The notes under the pieces are model-generated. The model saw only the letters and a program-made list of their open reading frames with translations, searched no databases and was not told the DNA's origin. From contig NC_045139.1 of the NCBI RefSeq assembly GCF_008831285.2, forward strand, positions 31,097,706-31,161,705: DNA of 64,000 bases. The letters are read 5' to 3'. A program made the translations under genes and the position numbers. Source of the DNA: Nymphaea colorata. Its lineage: Eukaryota > Streptophyta > Magnoliopsida > Nymphaeales > Nymphaeaceae. This document shows positions 24,692-38,100 of the stretch, piece after piece (position 1 is the stretch's first letter; each line of letters starts with the position of its first letter).

Positions 24692-26507
24692 CTGTGGAGG
24701 GAGGTGAGTTAGTCGCGGGAACTGCAGCGACCGGCTACAACCATCGACCGGCTCCTCGGCGACGGGCTATCGCCGGTACCGCCTCGAAAGCGCGCGAGAC
24801 GTCGAGGTCGCATACGTGCATCAGACGGCGGAGATTGCGTCACCGTACGATCACCGCCTTAGATCTCGACACGTCGCCGATTCCCATTGGCTGGATTTTT
24901 TCAGTGGAAAAAAATTGGATGTAAGCGTTTGAGGATACGAAGCTGACGATGATCCTCCGTCTGCTTTCCAAACTCGGCAGAGGAGAGAGAGTGAGAAGGG
25001 GGCCCCTGTAAGAGCGAGAAAGTCTCTTCCGCCCCGGACAATTCACGCATTCCACGTTCATGCCCCTTCCCTTTTTCCCTGGGTTAATGACTCGGTCGGG
25101 TTTGGACCGGTTCGCCTCAATCGATGAGCGAATGCAGAATCGTATCGCTTTACCGAATAAATGTCAAGTGAGACTCACTAGAAAGATGCCACAAGATAAA
25201 CGAATATATAAATATATATATATCAAGGAAGCATCCTCCATATATTTTTATATCCTAACAAACACTCATATAAATTAATAAACCAAATATTTAAAGAAAT
25301 TAATTAAATGTAAAGGAAACTTGAGCCAGCCTATATGTGGCTCAGGAGGGATACTTATATGTGTATCGGCAGATGACGTTATGAGGTTGAATCGGTCTAT
25401 CCGAGCCAATATGGCGATTCGGGTCCAATGGAAGCCTGTTTTTGGGCACACCGTATCGAGTAAAGGGCCAGTACGCAACGAACCAACTGGTATTAAACAA
25501 TCTTTTCAACTTACCACTTAGCAAAAATAGATATTAGAAAAATTTACAGGAAGCCCCCCTGATGAAAAGATTAATAATAAATAGGTGCGCACGTTATCGA
25601 ATACATCAAATTATGCGCCTAACTTTTTAAATTTACAAACAACCACCCCTTGAAGAGAATCTACTAGATAAGCAAATAAATTATGCATTTACCTCTTCCA
25701 ACCAAGATTATTTGAAAAACGAAAGGCAAGTCAACGCATCATCCTTCAGGGTTTATAGTAATTCTTTCATTTTTTAATTTAATGTCGCTTTGGGGCAAAT
25801 ATATAATTTATTTGGCTGTTTTGATTTTTTTTTAAAGAGTATGGATGTTTGTAAATTCCTTTTTTATGCTTTTGATAAGGTAAGTGCCCATTTGTTACTC
25901 TCGCCCTGTTGTTCAGATTCTTTGTAATCTTTTTTCTTTTTTTTTTAAGATTAATAAGGTGTAATTTGATGGCACATATTATTTAGGTTTTAAAATTAAC
26001 TGTTTTGCTTTAGTGCATAAATAGGATTCCAGTGCCTTCGAAATTTGCAAAAGGACATTCTTCATTCCATATTATTATCCTTGTAAGATATTAACGAGTG
26101 GATGGGATGTTTTAAGCTTTGAACTATGATAACTAAAGGAAACTCCTTTCGGCGTGAAATCTCTAAAAGATAATCTTAGCCTCCAACATTTGACGTGTTT
26201 GCATAGGGGCTTAGATGAAACCGCATTTTTAAAAAATATTTCAATTCCAATTTTTAAAGTGTAATTGCACTGCAACGAGTTTATTATTTGAGAGAACTAA
26301 GTTGGGATTGGAATAGTTTATATACTGTTCATGCTTTAGATTGGATATGGAGAAATTTCATCGTGTAAATTTTTTACTACACGTTAAATTCTTTCTGTGC
26401 TCTTGAAAAACAATTTGGCTTCCATATTTTCAATTTATTTTCTATCATTTGATATCGTTAGAATTAACTGCCGATGTTATTATTATTAAATTTAGTATAC
26501 AAGGTTT

Positions 26508-26508
<1 letters not shown>

Positions 26509-26540
<32 letters not shown>

Positions 26541-26565
26541 ATGTATATGGAGAGAGAGAGAGAGA
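26509..26565. repeat. Compound (TA)n(TG)n(GA)n microsatellite
   Basis: TA units are followed by TG units, an imperfect ATGTATATGG link and a GA run. The overlapping open frames on both strands are products of these dinucleotides. Confidence 0.9.
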
Positions 26566-27515
26566 TAAACTGAGAACAACTGAACAACAGTTTGAGCAAA
26601 AGATAGATGCCCACGAACCCAACAGAATGACAAACTCGACACAAAAGGTCCAAAAACAGAAACCCAAAGAATAAAAGCCACAAAATCATCCTAAAATGGG
26701 CATACAAAAAGCCTCCTCTTCCATATATTTTGGTCATTCTTAAGCGAGACCATTCAAAGTTAAACATGTGAGTTTATTAATGGTTTGAGTTGCATTTTCC
26801 CTCGAACAACTTAAGCCCAAGTTGAAATTTGCTCAACTTATTGCCCAAGTCTAGTCCCACCCATGCGTCAACACACCAAAAGTTGGTATTTGATAGCCTT
26901 CTATCTCAGTATCTGAAATCCATGCTGTGTATTCAGAAAAACAACGGATCTGAGCAGCGTTGGGTTTCAGGTCCATACAAGTTGGATCTCGGCCCCATAG
27001 ATATGAGAACCGTTTCATGAATCCACCTCAAAATTAAGATAGATTTATTATATACTTATTCAAGTGTTAGATGAATCTCCTGATTTTGATACAAATTCAT
27101 AAAACACTATGACATGTTAGATTCTCTAGACGTCTTATCAAGTTGGTGAATTCCCCCAGGTTTCGATCCAAAAGCCACGCTTCATACAGGCTTCTCGGGG
27201 ACTGCTAGGCCCGTATGCGTCTGAAATGATCATTTTAAGTTTGTATCTGTTATTTTTCTAAAGAAAGGACTTGTGAAATGTTTTTGAGAAAATTGTTTGA
27301 CAATTTTAGAATAAATCAAGGGAAGGCAGGTATTAATGGTAATTTTTCTTAAAAAAATTATTTTCAGAAGGTAAAGTTAAAAGTCAAGTAGTGGCACCGC
27401 TTCTTTTTTATTTTAATTTTACTTGGAGAAAACCACCTTGGACTGAGAGACTTATTGGCACGTAAAACCCCAAGGCTATGAATCGAGCTAGCCAACTTCG
27501 GCTCAACATTTGAAA

Positions 27516-27640
27516 TACCAATGATTTAAAAACCATATGGTGGTCTATAATTTATAATTTAAAGGAGTTTATAGTTGCTTCACTACTTCGGTAGGAGAGC
27601 AGTATACCAATGATTTAAAAACCATATAGTGGTCTATAAT
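27516..27640. repeat. Direct repeat at 89-bp spacing
   Basis: TACCAATGATTTAAAAACCA followed by TAT(G/A)GTGGTCTATAATTTA occurs at 27516 and again at 27605, with unrelated sequence between. It may be the trace of a small insertion or duplication. Confidence 0.75.
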
Positions 27641-29103
27641 TTAAAGTAATTTGCTTGTATTGACATTTCACTTAGGCTACATTCCGCAGTCTTGAACTTA
27701 TCGAGGTATTTTGAGAACCGCACAGATCCAAGATCCATCCATCTGTGGCCTGATGTTGCTATGGATTGAAAAGCATGAACCGAAAATTCCTTGATTGTTT
27801 AAGTATTTGATTTCACAGCGGATCTCAAATCACCTGGAATCTTATATATAAGGCTATCAGAGACAGCCTTAAGTCACTTAACTGCATTTTCCTTTTTGGG
27901 CACTTCTCTTATTTTATCATTAAATGAATTCCAGCAATAAATTTCGTCCGAAGGACCAATGTGAAATTATTTGATAAAAAGATAAGGATGAATTCATCCA
28001 TACGTATATGGTAGTGTCAGATATATCCATGGCTTATAATAGCCGGAAATTCCACCACTTAATTCCCTTCAGGCGTTTTTATTACCAGATAAGTTATCCT
28101 TGAAGTGCAACAAACCATCCAACATAACGAACTTCACCCTTCTAGATGCCTTTAACTGTTAAAACAAGGGCTCTGACATTTCTTTCATTATTCATATAAT
28201 TTCATACGCCCTGATAGATTCATCCAAGCCATTAAACAATAAACATCCCCTTAAAAATATATAGCACTAGTAACAAATTTTGTCATAGATGATCATCTGT
28301 CCTACACTGCCCATATGATTCATCTAATGTTACAGGTTTGGCCTGCCTTAACTATTTGCAAGAAGTGAATGATAAAGTGAGCAGGGTTTGACTCTTGGAC
28401 CGGCTACTTGTATAGAAAGAGTATCACACTCGCTTTGGTGAAGGTCCTTGGGGTTCAGCGCTACAGGTTAAACCAGCACAGCCAGGTTTCTCACCTTATG
28501 AGTGGTATCTCTGTTGTTTGGACTCAGTGGAATGAGGCATGAAGTTTGAGTCTCTGTCATGGATTAGCATGCCTCTTTGAAAATGTATCCAAATACAATG
28601 AGCAGGGGGCTTCTTGAGCAAGCCTAAGATAAACCTTGGAAAGCTTTGTAATTTGCAGAGAAGTTTTACACCAAGCTTGCTGGGTTCAAGCTTGAGCACG
28701 TTTAAGCTCGGACTGAGCTTGCCAAACTACATAAACAAGTGAACTTGAAGAGGTCAGGTACCATTGCAAGTATATAGCTGTGGAGACAGAGAGAATCTGG
28801 TTCCCTACAGGGTTCAGCTCCCATAAAGTTCTCACATCATGGCCATCTTATATCAGTAATGCACTCGAGGGAGACGATATGACCAAATCATTAGAGTTTT
28901 CAATGGAGAGCCGGACAAGCGAAGGTATGATCAACAACAAAAAATTGAAGGTCACAATGATTCCACATTATATGGTTGAATTCAATTAAGCTCATTTTTC
29001 AACAGGGGGAGAATGACTGCTTCACTTGGTGAAGCCTTGTCAGCTGCCATAAAAATATCTGCCATGTTCAATCTCAGTGACCGATCCACTCACATTCGTG
29101 GCT

Positions 29104-32100
29104 TTACAGAAACTTCTCTAGTCCATAGATCAAATTCTGGAAAGAGTTACGAAAAAAAATCATTTGATTGGCAGCGTTAACATGAAAAAAAAAGCCATTC
29201 ATGAAATGAGGGAGAGAGAGAGAGAGACAGAGAACCTTAAGCCGCACGACCTTCCTTATTGCTAGGATGAGGCCTGGCATTAGGCTCTGGACATCTGTTA
29301 TGTCATGTCTAACAGAGTAGACCTGCTATGTGCAGCTATCGTTATGGTTCTTCTTCATTGAAATATCAGTACTATTCCCATAATTCTGAAAGGAAGAGCA
29401 TATGATACCTCTCCCGGAGCAGAGAAGTGAACTGTCGTGCTGGAAAGAAGACCTGGAAGAACCATACTGTGAACACGAATGCCATCTTCACCCAAGAGTT
29501 GACCTCTTGCCTTGCCAAAGAAAATGAATAAAGGAGATGTTTCAGAATGGATGAAAATTCTGGCAAGCTACTAGTCAGCATTATTCCAATTATAGTTGAT
29601 GTGTGCCTTGACCATTAGGGACATTTCTTTGTTCTAATGTCAGCAAACTATCATGTTTTTCATTGGCAACTTCTACAGTAAACCAAAGAATTGCCTTCTT
29701 TCTGGTCAGAATATGCCTTTGGGTAATTCCAAAGAGTTGTTACAGCTCAACCATCATTTTTTTTCTCAACTGACCTGAGAGTCTGAAAGACTGAGGGTAT
29801 TGATAAGAGTGGGATTTTCACAGTTGAAAATAGCATCCTGAACTAAAATAGGTCCTTTCCACTTCTTATACAGGGAAACTGCACTAGGGTTGAGACTTGA
29901 GAGACTTCATTACTCCTGTCCCCAGTGTCGAAGCCTTTTTCAGCTTCATGATTATCCACATGGCAGGAACTGAATGGAGTAATATCTGAGTTTTTTACTT
30001 TCTATATATGCATTTTTTGTCAGTCCCATCAGTATGATGGTCCGGATGAAGCTCCACCTACCAAGTTGCACGTTGAGAGGTCATCTCTGTTGTATAGACG
30101 TCCAAGATTAGAAAGGTTGTTGGCAATTTGTTGGGCATCTAGTGATGGAAGGTCCTGCAAATGAACCGAAACCTTTGTTAGTTAAGGAAACCTGAAAAAT
30201 AAATGGACCGTATTCACAGGATAGTGGTCGTGGGCTAACACATTCAAATTTCTCTGGAGATACAGGATCTTCAACTATTCTAAAGTAACATCATATGCAA
30301 TTCTAATAATTGACTATGGCCTTTGTAACTTCAACTTTTTGCAGTTTATGCTCATAAACACATGTGGATCTACCGTGATCTACAACTTAGTGAGGTTACA
30401 TTTATCGTCGGTGGAAGCTTTAGCTTAGAGTTTCTCTTGGCCATATGCTTCAACTGGGAGAAAGACTGAGACCCAAAAAAGGAGTGAACGGCATCATGCT
30501 TACAGCTGCAGCCTTGGGCTTTGAGCTTTGAAAATTTTATGGCCAGGAAATGCTCCTTCTGTATATATAGTGTCACGACTAATATGACATGATTGAAATT
30601 TCATTCCCTCCAAGTGCACGAGACCAGGCTGCAGCAGGTTATTGGATGCATTTATCAACCAACATCATTTTAAATTTTCAAATTTAACAGATAAATACTC
30701 CAGAGATTTACAGTTTGCATGTCCAGTCACCTAGCAGTTCCATGTGAACAAAAAGGATGCTGGTGAGAAAATAAATGTGTGAAGGACATCCACAATCAGG
30801 GTAACCATGCTTTATGTGACAGTAATTGGATCTAATGTATAGAATGCTTATACTTCATACAACGCAAGCAGGTTTAATCAATCCTGATCAATGATCAGCA
30901 TTGTTGACTGAAAAAGAAAAATCATAGAACTCGGTTGAACTATCAGATAACTACTTGTAAGCAGAATGGATATACACCATTGGAAAAAAAAAGTTTCCAA
31001 CAACTATGCATGTAGATGTACCGACGCATGTGGCCGCGACTCAACAATCTCCACATTATCATAATGGAAAGATGCAGTGATAGCTGCTTGCTGAAGGAGT
31101 ACTGAACCAATTGATAATGTTGGTGCTATCAGGCATCCCTGAGAATTCTCATTCAGGTTAAGAACTCCTCGTAATCTTGGCAAACAAATAACAACGGAGA
31201 GAATATTGACAAGACATCACCATTGGAAAATCTCACCCAAGCTCACCATGCTCGCCTTCTCGCAGAATGCTGATAGTGCTGCCACCGTATCTAAACTAAT
31301 CCCAGGCACATAAACAACACTCTTCAGTCCAAAGGCAGTCGCCTGAACATCCAACAAAAGGGATAATACAGTTAAAATTTTAGATAAAAAAGAAAAGGTT
31401 GGTTGTAATTCTTAAAACTCGCTTAAAGGGGCTATATAAGTGAACATGCAAGGACCTTTCCAAGAAATAACAGAATCGCAAAGCCAATCTATCAAAATAA
31501 CTAGAGGTATATAAAGACTATTAAGTGTAGAATACAGTAACTGTGCATGCTTACGTTAATCAAACTAATCATGAAATATGAAGGTGTTTTCCCTAGAATG
31601 TAGAGACATGGAGAATCAAGACAGAGAACGAGGCCAGACCTGCTTAACATTCTCATAAACAGCAGAGGGTTCAGTGAAGTCTACAACAACGCCGTTTGAA
31701 TTAGACTGCCATCGGTCAATTTCATTCTCAATCGTGAGAAAAAGTAACTTTCAAATAATTTCAACAGGTGCCAGTTCCAAGATAAATTTACCTGAGAAAT
31801 GGAACCTAAAACCATGGTCAAATCACTAAGAATAGGAATTTCCAGGGGCTCCTCCATGTTACAGATCTGCTCACAAGATAAACGAACAAAAGTTACAGTT
31901 CCCAACAAAACCATGCCGATATTACAAAAATGATTAGGAAAGGGGAGGACAAAAGGACAAAACTGGACCAAAAAATGAAACAGCGTACCGTGCCAGCATC
32001 TTCTCCTACTAAAACTTTATCAACAGCAGCAGCCAGCTCCATTCCTCTAGCTTTAGTTACTGCAATTATGGCAGCTTTACCAATCTCTTTGGCCGCTCCA

Positions 32101-32382
32101 TTTATAACCACCTTTTACCAAAGAACCAAAAAGAAGAGAAAACCCACGAAAGGAAAAAGCGAAACAAAAGAGAGAAAGATGAACTCAACTTCTTAGTTAC
32201 CAACAAAAAAATCAAAAAAATAACATAGGTGCGTGGAGAATGCTGCAATACTGGTCCGGATTCAAAATGGGCACCTTGATATTGTTGGATTTGATCGGTC
32301 CCATAGAGGAAGAGATAATGCTGCTCCATTTCTTTGGCTGTTTGCAGTGTGAAGCTTGAAGGGGGCAACCAATCGCCACCAT
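29104..32382 (-). CDS. DAPB: 4-hydroxy-tetrahydrodipicolinate reductase, plastid type
   Basis: The enzyme uses NAD(P)H to reduce the dihydrodipicolinate-type intermediate in lysine synthesis from aspartate; in plants it works in the plastid. Ten exons in transcript order: 32382-32275, 32111-31989, 31866-31792, 31705-31640, 31342-31247, 31138-31022, 30154-30062, 29510-29409, 29322-29236 and 29136-29104. Every intron is GT-AG and every junction is phase 0. They encode 299 residues. Markers are [14 protein letters not shown] (nucleotide-binding fold), [80 protein letters not shown], the Asp-Val-rich [11 protein letters not shown], and the terminal GLEKFL. The start at 32380-32382 is the first ATG after an in-frame stop; it gives a Ser- and Lys-rich leader of about 35 residues, short for a plastid transit peptide. 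The exon 1 donor (AAG then GTGCCC) is weak, and exon 7 ends STCNL where relatives I know have STDVL. Confidence 0.93.
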
Positions 32383-32555
32383 TTCAAGCAAACACTGCCA
32401 GTCACTCCTTCGAGGGAACGATAAGCTGAAGGATAAAGAAAGGACGACGCATCAACCCTTGCTTCATGTCGAGCAGAAGAAAATTACCATAATATGCACC
32501 GGTTCCATCACACTTTCTTCAACTCCAATTCGGCCATGTCTTGTTATGGCTGCTG

Positions 32556-32800
32556 ATTTAAAGACTTCGGATTCGGGTCGGATTCAGTTTTATATATGTG
32601 CTTTAACAAGTTAGATCTAATGGAACGGATTCATATGTTATTATAGATCAAACCACCTTTAAATCAGTTGTGTATAAAAAAAATTTTGAAACGATAATCA
32701 GATTAGCATTTCGGATTCAGTTTAGCATGTAATTTGGATCTTAGCTTCATTGCCCAATGTGGATATCCAAATTCAAATATCTGAATCTATAACCCTTGCT
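32556..32800. mobile_element. Degenerate GAATC-rich MITE-like repeat
   Basis: Variants such as TTCGGATTCGGGTCGGATTC, ATTTCGGATTCAG and CAAATTCAAATATCTGAATC occur upstream of the dapB start. The texture matches the element at 57362-57789. Ends cannot be placed. Confidence 0.35.
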
Positions 32801-33516
32801 AAAGACCATCAAGAGGCTTGAACCTGCAACCTTCCACGGCATGTGACATACTCGAATTCCGATTTCTCGAAATAGCGAAGTTGCAGACGTAGAACAGGAT
32901 TCAGATATGCCTCATGTTTTCAAACTCAGGCAATTTTGTGGGAATGGATCGCCTCCCCTCTATCATGCCAGTTAGTCTGAGCTCAAGTGTGTGAGTCGTC
33001 CACTTTATTAGCAGATCCATCTCTGCATTACCTGTGCTAGAGTTAGAGAAGCAGAGCTACACATAGGCTGGCGTGGGCAGTTGCCCACACCAGCAGCAAT
33101 TCTTTTTTTATTTTTTGTATAAATGCCTTACAATTATTTACTTATTCATATATGTTGTGCCCCATCAAAAATGAAAATTTCTACAACGGTGCCCTTTAAC
33201 AAAAAATTTCCGCTAGGCGCACCATGCATAGTAAAGAAAAGAATGATTTTTTTTATAATTTATTTTAAAAAATATCCTCCATAGTCTTTTTACTTTTTTA
33301 TTTTCAATTTTGTCTTTACAATAATTTTTTTTTAGTATGAACTAAGGGTATTTTAGTCATTAACCATATTGACGCATGAAAAATCAATCAGCAATATGGC
33401 CCATATAACTAGGTTTGGTCCCAAGTGCTATGTTAAGGTGGTTGTATGTGTGGGTCTATGTGCATGACACCTGCCTTCAAGAGTGAGCAGAGCCATTTAA
33501 AAGTGGGCCGAGGATC

Positions 33517-33616
33517 TAGGGCTGGGTGTCGGGCCGGGCCGGGCTTGGGCCGGGCTTGGGCCGGGCCCGGGCCCGACAGCCAGGCCCGGGTCGGCCCGGC
33601 CCGATACCCACCCTTA
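33517..33616. mobile_element. GC-rich palindromic insertion with terminal inverted repeats
   Basis: About 100 bp of G/C-rich sequence starts TAGGGCTGGGTGTCGGGCC and ends so that its reverse complement reads TAAGGGTGGGTATCGGGCC, a clear imperfect terminal inverted repeat. Inside are repeated GGGCCGGGCTT units that could fold into one long hairpin. The matching place in unit 2 of the tandem duplication (near 34641-34652) lacks it and reads straight through AAGGATCCACC. The flanks AGGATC and AAGATC may be a decayed target duplication. The ends resemble hAT-type non-autonomous elements. Confidence 0.65.
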
Positions 33617-34598
33617 AGATCCACCTGTCATGCACAAGGGACTGTACACCACGGTGCACGTAACCATCTCTCAATGCGCTGAGCCATTAGACAGGAGATC
33701 GAATATGATGAACACTCTGTTCCTCCATTCCTGACCTCCACTTGACTTACCACACTTGTTGGGCGAGAAGTGTATAAATTTCCTCTTGACTTAACAAAGA
33801 GTTGAGATTGAAGGACATAAAAGATTGCTCTGAATTTTTTTCTGAACATTTCTTTCCAACCAAACAGGCGTCATTCACTTCAAATCCTTTCTAGTCCATT
33901 TTTTTCCTCATGTTTTCCCATCCATTCTCACTTACGGCGAGTTTTAAAAGGCGAAAACGACTGTTTGTGATGCCCTGTCACACGATAGTTTCTTCCCATT
34001 TTCATGTTGCATCGACGGAAAAAAGGTGAACTCCGCATATTTTCACATGAAAAAGCGTCTGAGTGAGTAAGAGGAGTATTCATCATACTGCTCATAGCAT
34101 CCAAACAGGGTGGGAGACAGATGGCCCACTTTATTACCAGATTCATCTCTGCATTACATGTAGAGAAGCGGAGCTACATATAGGCTGGCGTGGGCAGTTG
34201 CCCACACCAGCGACAATTCTTTCTTCATTTTTGTATAAATACTTTACAATTATTTACTTATTCATATATGTTGTGCCCCATCATAATGAAAATTTCTACA
34301 AACAGTGCCTTTAACAAAAAAATTCTACAATGTGCGCTAGGCGCACCATGCATAGTAAAGAAAAGAATGATTTTTTTTTATAATTTATTTTAAAAAAAAT
34401 CCTCCATAGTCTTTTTACTTTTTTTTCATTTTCAATTTTGTCTTTACAACAAATTTTCTTTTCTGAGTATGAACTAAGGGTATTTTAGTCATTAACCATA
34501 CTGACGCATGAAGAATCATGCAGCATATGGCCCATATAAATAGGTTTGGTCTCAAGTGCTATCCTAAGGTGGTTATATGTGTGGGTCTATGTGCATGA

Positions 34599-34796
34599 CA
34601 CTTGTCTTAAAGAGTGAGCCGGGCCATCTGAAAGTGGGCCAAGGATCCACCTGTCATGCACAAGGGACTGTACACCAGGGTGCACGTCACCATCTCACAC
34701 TTGTCTTAAAGAGTGAGCCGGGCCATCTGAAAGTGGGCCAAGGATCCACCTGTCATGCACAAGGGACTGTACACCAGGGTGCACGTCACCATCTCT
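34599..34796. repeat. 99-bp tandem repeat, two copies
   Basis: The block starting CACTTGTCTTAAAGAGTGAG recurs at 34698, 99 bp later, almost without change. Unit 1 of the larger duplication has only one copy, so this duplication is younger than the 1.1-kb one or was lost from unit 1. Confidence 0.9.
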
Positions 34797-35159
34797 CAAT
34801 GCTCTGAGGAGCCATTAGACAGGAGATAGAACATGATGAACACTCTCTTCCTCTCCTCCCAACCTCCACTTGACTTGCTCTGAATTTTTTTCTGAAAATT
34901 TCTTCCCAACCAAACAGGCATCATTCACTTTAAATCCTTTCTAGTCCATTTTTTTCCTGATGTTTTCCCATCCATTCTCACTTACGGCGAGTCTTAAAAG
35001 GCGAAGACGACTGTTTGTGATGCCCTGTCACACGATAGTTTCTTCCCATTTTCATGTTGCATCGACGGAAAAAAGGTGGACTCCGCATATTTTCACATGA
35101 AAAAGCGTCTGAGTGAGTAAGAAGAGTATTCATCCTACCACGGCGGGAGACAGATGGCC

Positions 35160-38100
35160 CCTCTGGTACAATTTTCTCCACCATTCAAACATGCCCTTGA
35201 GTTGGCAAGCACTGCATGAGTTCACATAATTATGAGAAAATACCATGAAATAAATGGGGCCCAAAGCATTGATAACATGTAAGTTCATAACGTGCCTGTC
35301 AATGTCAAACTCGTATAATGAAAGATAATGAGAATGCGCTTCTTAGTTGGCTTGACGTATGTTTGGTGCTGGCTTGATTTCTAGCTTTACCAATTATTCA
35401 TTGAATAGAACTTCCACCAATTAAAACTTAATGAGTGTGCACATATTATTGACATTAACTTTACAAATTTCTAGCTTTACCAATCATTGAATAGGTTTTC
35501 AGGTCATTTATTATGTTATGAAGGTGACATTTTACAAAATATCATTCGAAAATAAAAAAGGAAAATTAGTAAAAATTTATTCACAAGAAAATGTACCGAC
35601 TATCAAAATGTCTTCATATTTTCCCACTTTTTGCTCTCTTTCTCACAAAGTTATTGTTTATTTCATGTTCAAAAATTTCCTTTTCCCTCATATTTGTGGT
35701 ACTTGTTGGATGTTCAAGATCTCAAGGGAACTGGGTGTTGCTACTAAATTAATAAAAACTTAATCTTTCTAACTCAAGAAATTAGAAGCAAAAGTGTTTT
35801 AAATCATGAATAGTTTGCCAATTTGCAAAGGGAACATACATCCCAATTCACATGCAAAAACAATTAAGAAAATCAAAGAAACACAATTTCTTGAAACAGT
35901 TCATTTTAATCGATAAATACAGGCCACAAAGTGACCGTGGATAAATAGTCCCAGACCACATGTCCTGCGGATTACCTGTCTCAAACTGTACATGTCTGTG
36001 GACTACACGCCTAAGTAAACGAACACAAATTCCTTAGAAGTTCTTTAATTTCCAGACTATGGTCCATTTTTAGTGAGAGAGAGACTTCCAAAACCCGAAA
36101 TTAAATCGAAAAAAAGAAAAAAAAATTCAGTTATATATATATATATATATATTGGAAGTGCTGGCTCCAGTTTGAATACTCCAAAACACATGACAGGCTG
36201 TGAAATGGTGTCCTTCACAGGAAACTTACACTTCAGCCTTTTTTTCTTTAATAATGTATGGCCATGGCTGTCGAGGACCTAGCTAACTTCACTTGGTGCC
36301 AAAATCCCCTCATTGGCAGCAGCAGAACCCCACATTCTCTGGCTTCTTCTTCCAGTTTTCTCAGACTCTGAATCACACGTTTCCTCTACGCTTCTTCATG
36401 CTTCCTGTTTCTCTTCTGCGTTCATCTCTAGTGCTAGATTCACATCTTTTCCAAGGAGCATAGTGTTGCTGGTCGAACAAGTTCGATTTCCATATGCGTT
36501 GTTCATTTGGACTGCAAACAGTGGATGTGTGGAGCAGCCTTGTGAACCCATAAGGGGGGGCGGTGCAACCTCGCATTGAATCACCTAGGCTGTTACAAAC
36601 TATGTTGTATGCCTTACGATTACGCTGTATCCCCCTGTATGTATTCATAATCTTTGAATAATTTTATATTTAATGTATACAAAGTAAAATTATGTTATTT
36701 ACTTTGCCAAAATGGAATCAAGTACAATACAAAATGATAAAAATCCTCAAATCAGATCGACCCACTTACTACATCTTAATGTACAGCTCAATTGACCAGT
36801 TTGGCTGCCCCGGTATCTTTGTGGAAAAATGGATGGTAGCAATTATAGTGTCAGTGTTGGTATGGTTTGGATGCAATCTGGTATTCGATCCAGATCCGAC
36901 TTTAAAATATTGGTAATGGTGATAGTTTGGATCTATCCGGCTATTTCATTCGAATCCAACTTCAACGAATTGGATTCGGTAAAATAATGAAACGGGTATG
37001 ACAAGCTTTCTAATTCTTGTTTTAGTATCCGAATCCGTTCCAGATCATATTAGACAACGTTCAAGAATTCGGATCCGGTAATGGTTGTATCTGATCCAAA
37101 TTTGACCCGTTGACATGGAGGATATGGTGGATGGTGCCCTATTGGCGGACCTGAGTTGGAGTGAATATGACTATTTCCATATTTTTTTATATTAAAAAAT
37201 CGACTAGAAAACAATTTAAATGGCCTGTCTCATTTGGGCGAGTGGCTCCTACATATTGCATCTCAGGCTACTAAGCAATGGAATTGATGACATAGGATAT
37301 TGGTGCTTCTTCCTTTCAGCATCATCTCTCGAATCATGAACATTTATCGCAATATTTCTTGCTATCACTGGGCCAGGAGACAACTGGCTCTGAAGTATAT
37401 TGATGGCTACATATATGTATATTTTTTAAGTACTTCTTCATTAATATTGTTATATATGCTATAGAATAGAGTTTTATGGTTAGTAAATGAAGATTTTTCT
37501 TAGTGGATAGAATCTATATAATTGCAGGTTGGACCAAAGAAACAATCAGAATTTGGGATCTAACAATGCTTGATGGCGTTCTTCTCATCATCAAAGAGCT
37601 TCCGGGTGATGCATAAAACTTAATCACATTGCAAAATGTCGGTTCAACCTGCTTTGATTATGGTTCTGGTGCAGTAGTTGGACCTGCCATTCATGGTTAT
37701 TCCACTTTCTTTGTTTTGTTTGTCCCAATTGATTATGGTTGACAAACTCGTTCGATCGCGTACAGATCTGGCGACGAGTCAATGTTTCGGCGAGCTAAAA
37801 TCTGACTCGCCCCGAACTCAGATTGACTCGATGAGGATTGCCTCTTACTCGTCCTAAATCACCCTGACTCACCCACAGAGCATTCAACTCGGTTGCAATA
37901 AAAATACATAAAAATTAACCCTTTAGAGAGTCAAAAGACTTTACTTCATTTATATGCTATAAAAATATGTGCAATCATACAATCGGTGCGAAACGGATGA
38001 ACCGACAATCCCATTGCTCATTATTCGGTTTGTTGGTTCAACGTTTTGATCTTCTAATCTGTCATAAATTTATAAGTGGACCTGAAGAATCTGCAGGGAG

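Larger units (their letters stand above)
24692..29103. other. SLK promoter side and spacer to dapB, no gene seen
   Basis: 24692-25080 is GC-rich and probably SLK upstream sequence. From 25.1 kb on the DNA is AT-rich, with a compound microsatellite at 26509-26565 and an interrupted direct repeat at 27516-27640. The open frames at 26829-27020 and 28780-28989 have no domain. The last few hundred bases before 29104 are likely the dapB 3' untranslated region. Confidence 0.45.
33000..35159. repeat. 1.1-kb tandem duplication
   Basis: Unit 1 (about 33000-34125) and unit 2 (about 34126-35159) both start near CCACTTTATTA..CAGAT..CATCTCTGC and end near GGGAGACAGATGGCC. They share AGGCTGGCGTGGGCAGTTGC, GGCGCACCATGCATAGTAAA and CGACTGTTTGTGATGCCCTG in the same order. 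Divergence is modest (scattered substitutions and small gaps). Unit 1 carries a GC-rich insertion and unit 2 a 99-bp internal duplication. No protein is encoded. The 5' third also resembles 50390-50566. Confidence 0.9.

Noticed and set aside
31893..32368. Open frames continuing past dapB exon borders
   Set aside because: They read into introns; the conserved protein follows GT-AG junctions at 31989, 32111 and 32275 instead.
36257..36579. Possible small gene (MAMAVEDLANF and the overlapping 88-codon frame)
   Set aside because: Several overlapping frames on both strands and no known relatives; the sequence alone cannot support it.
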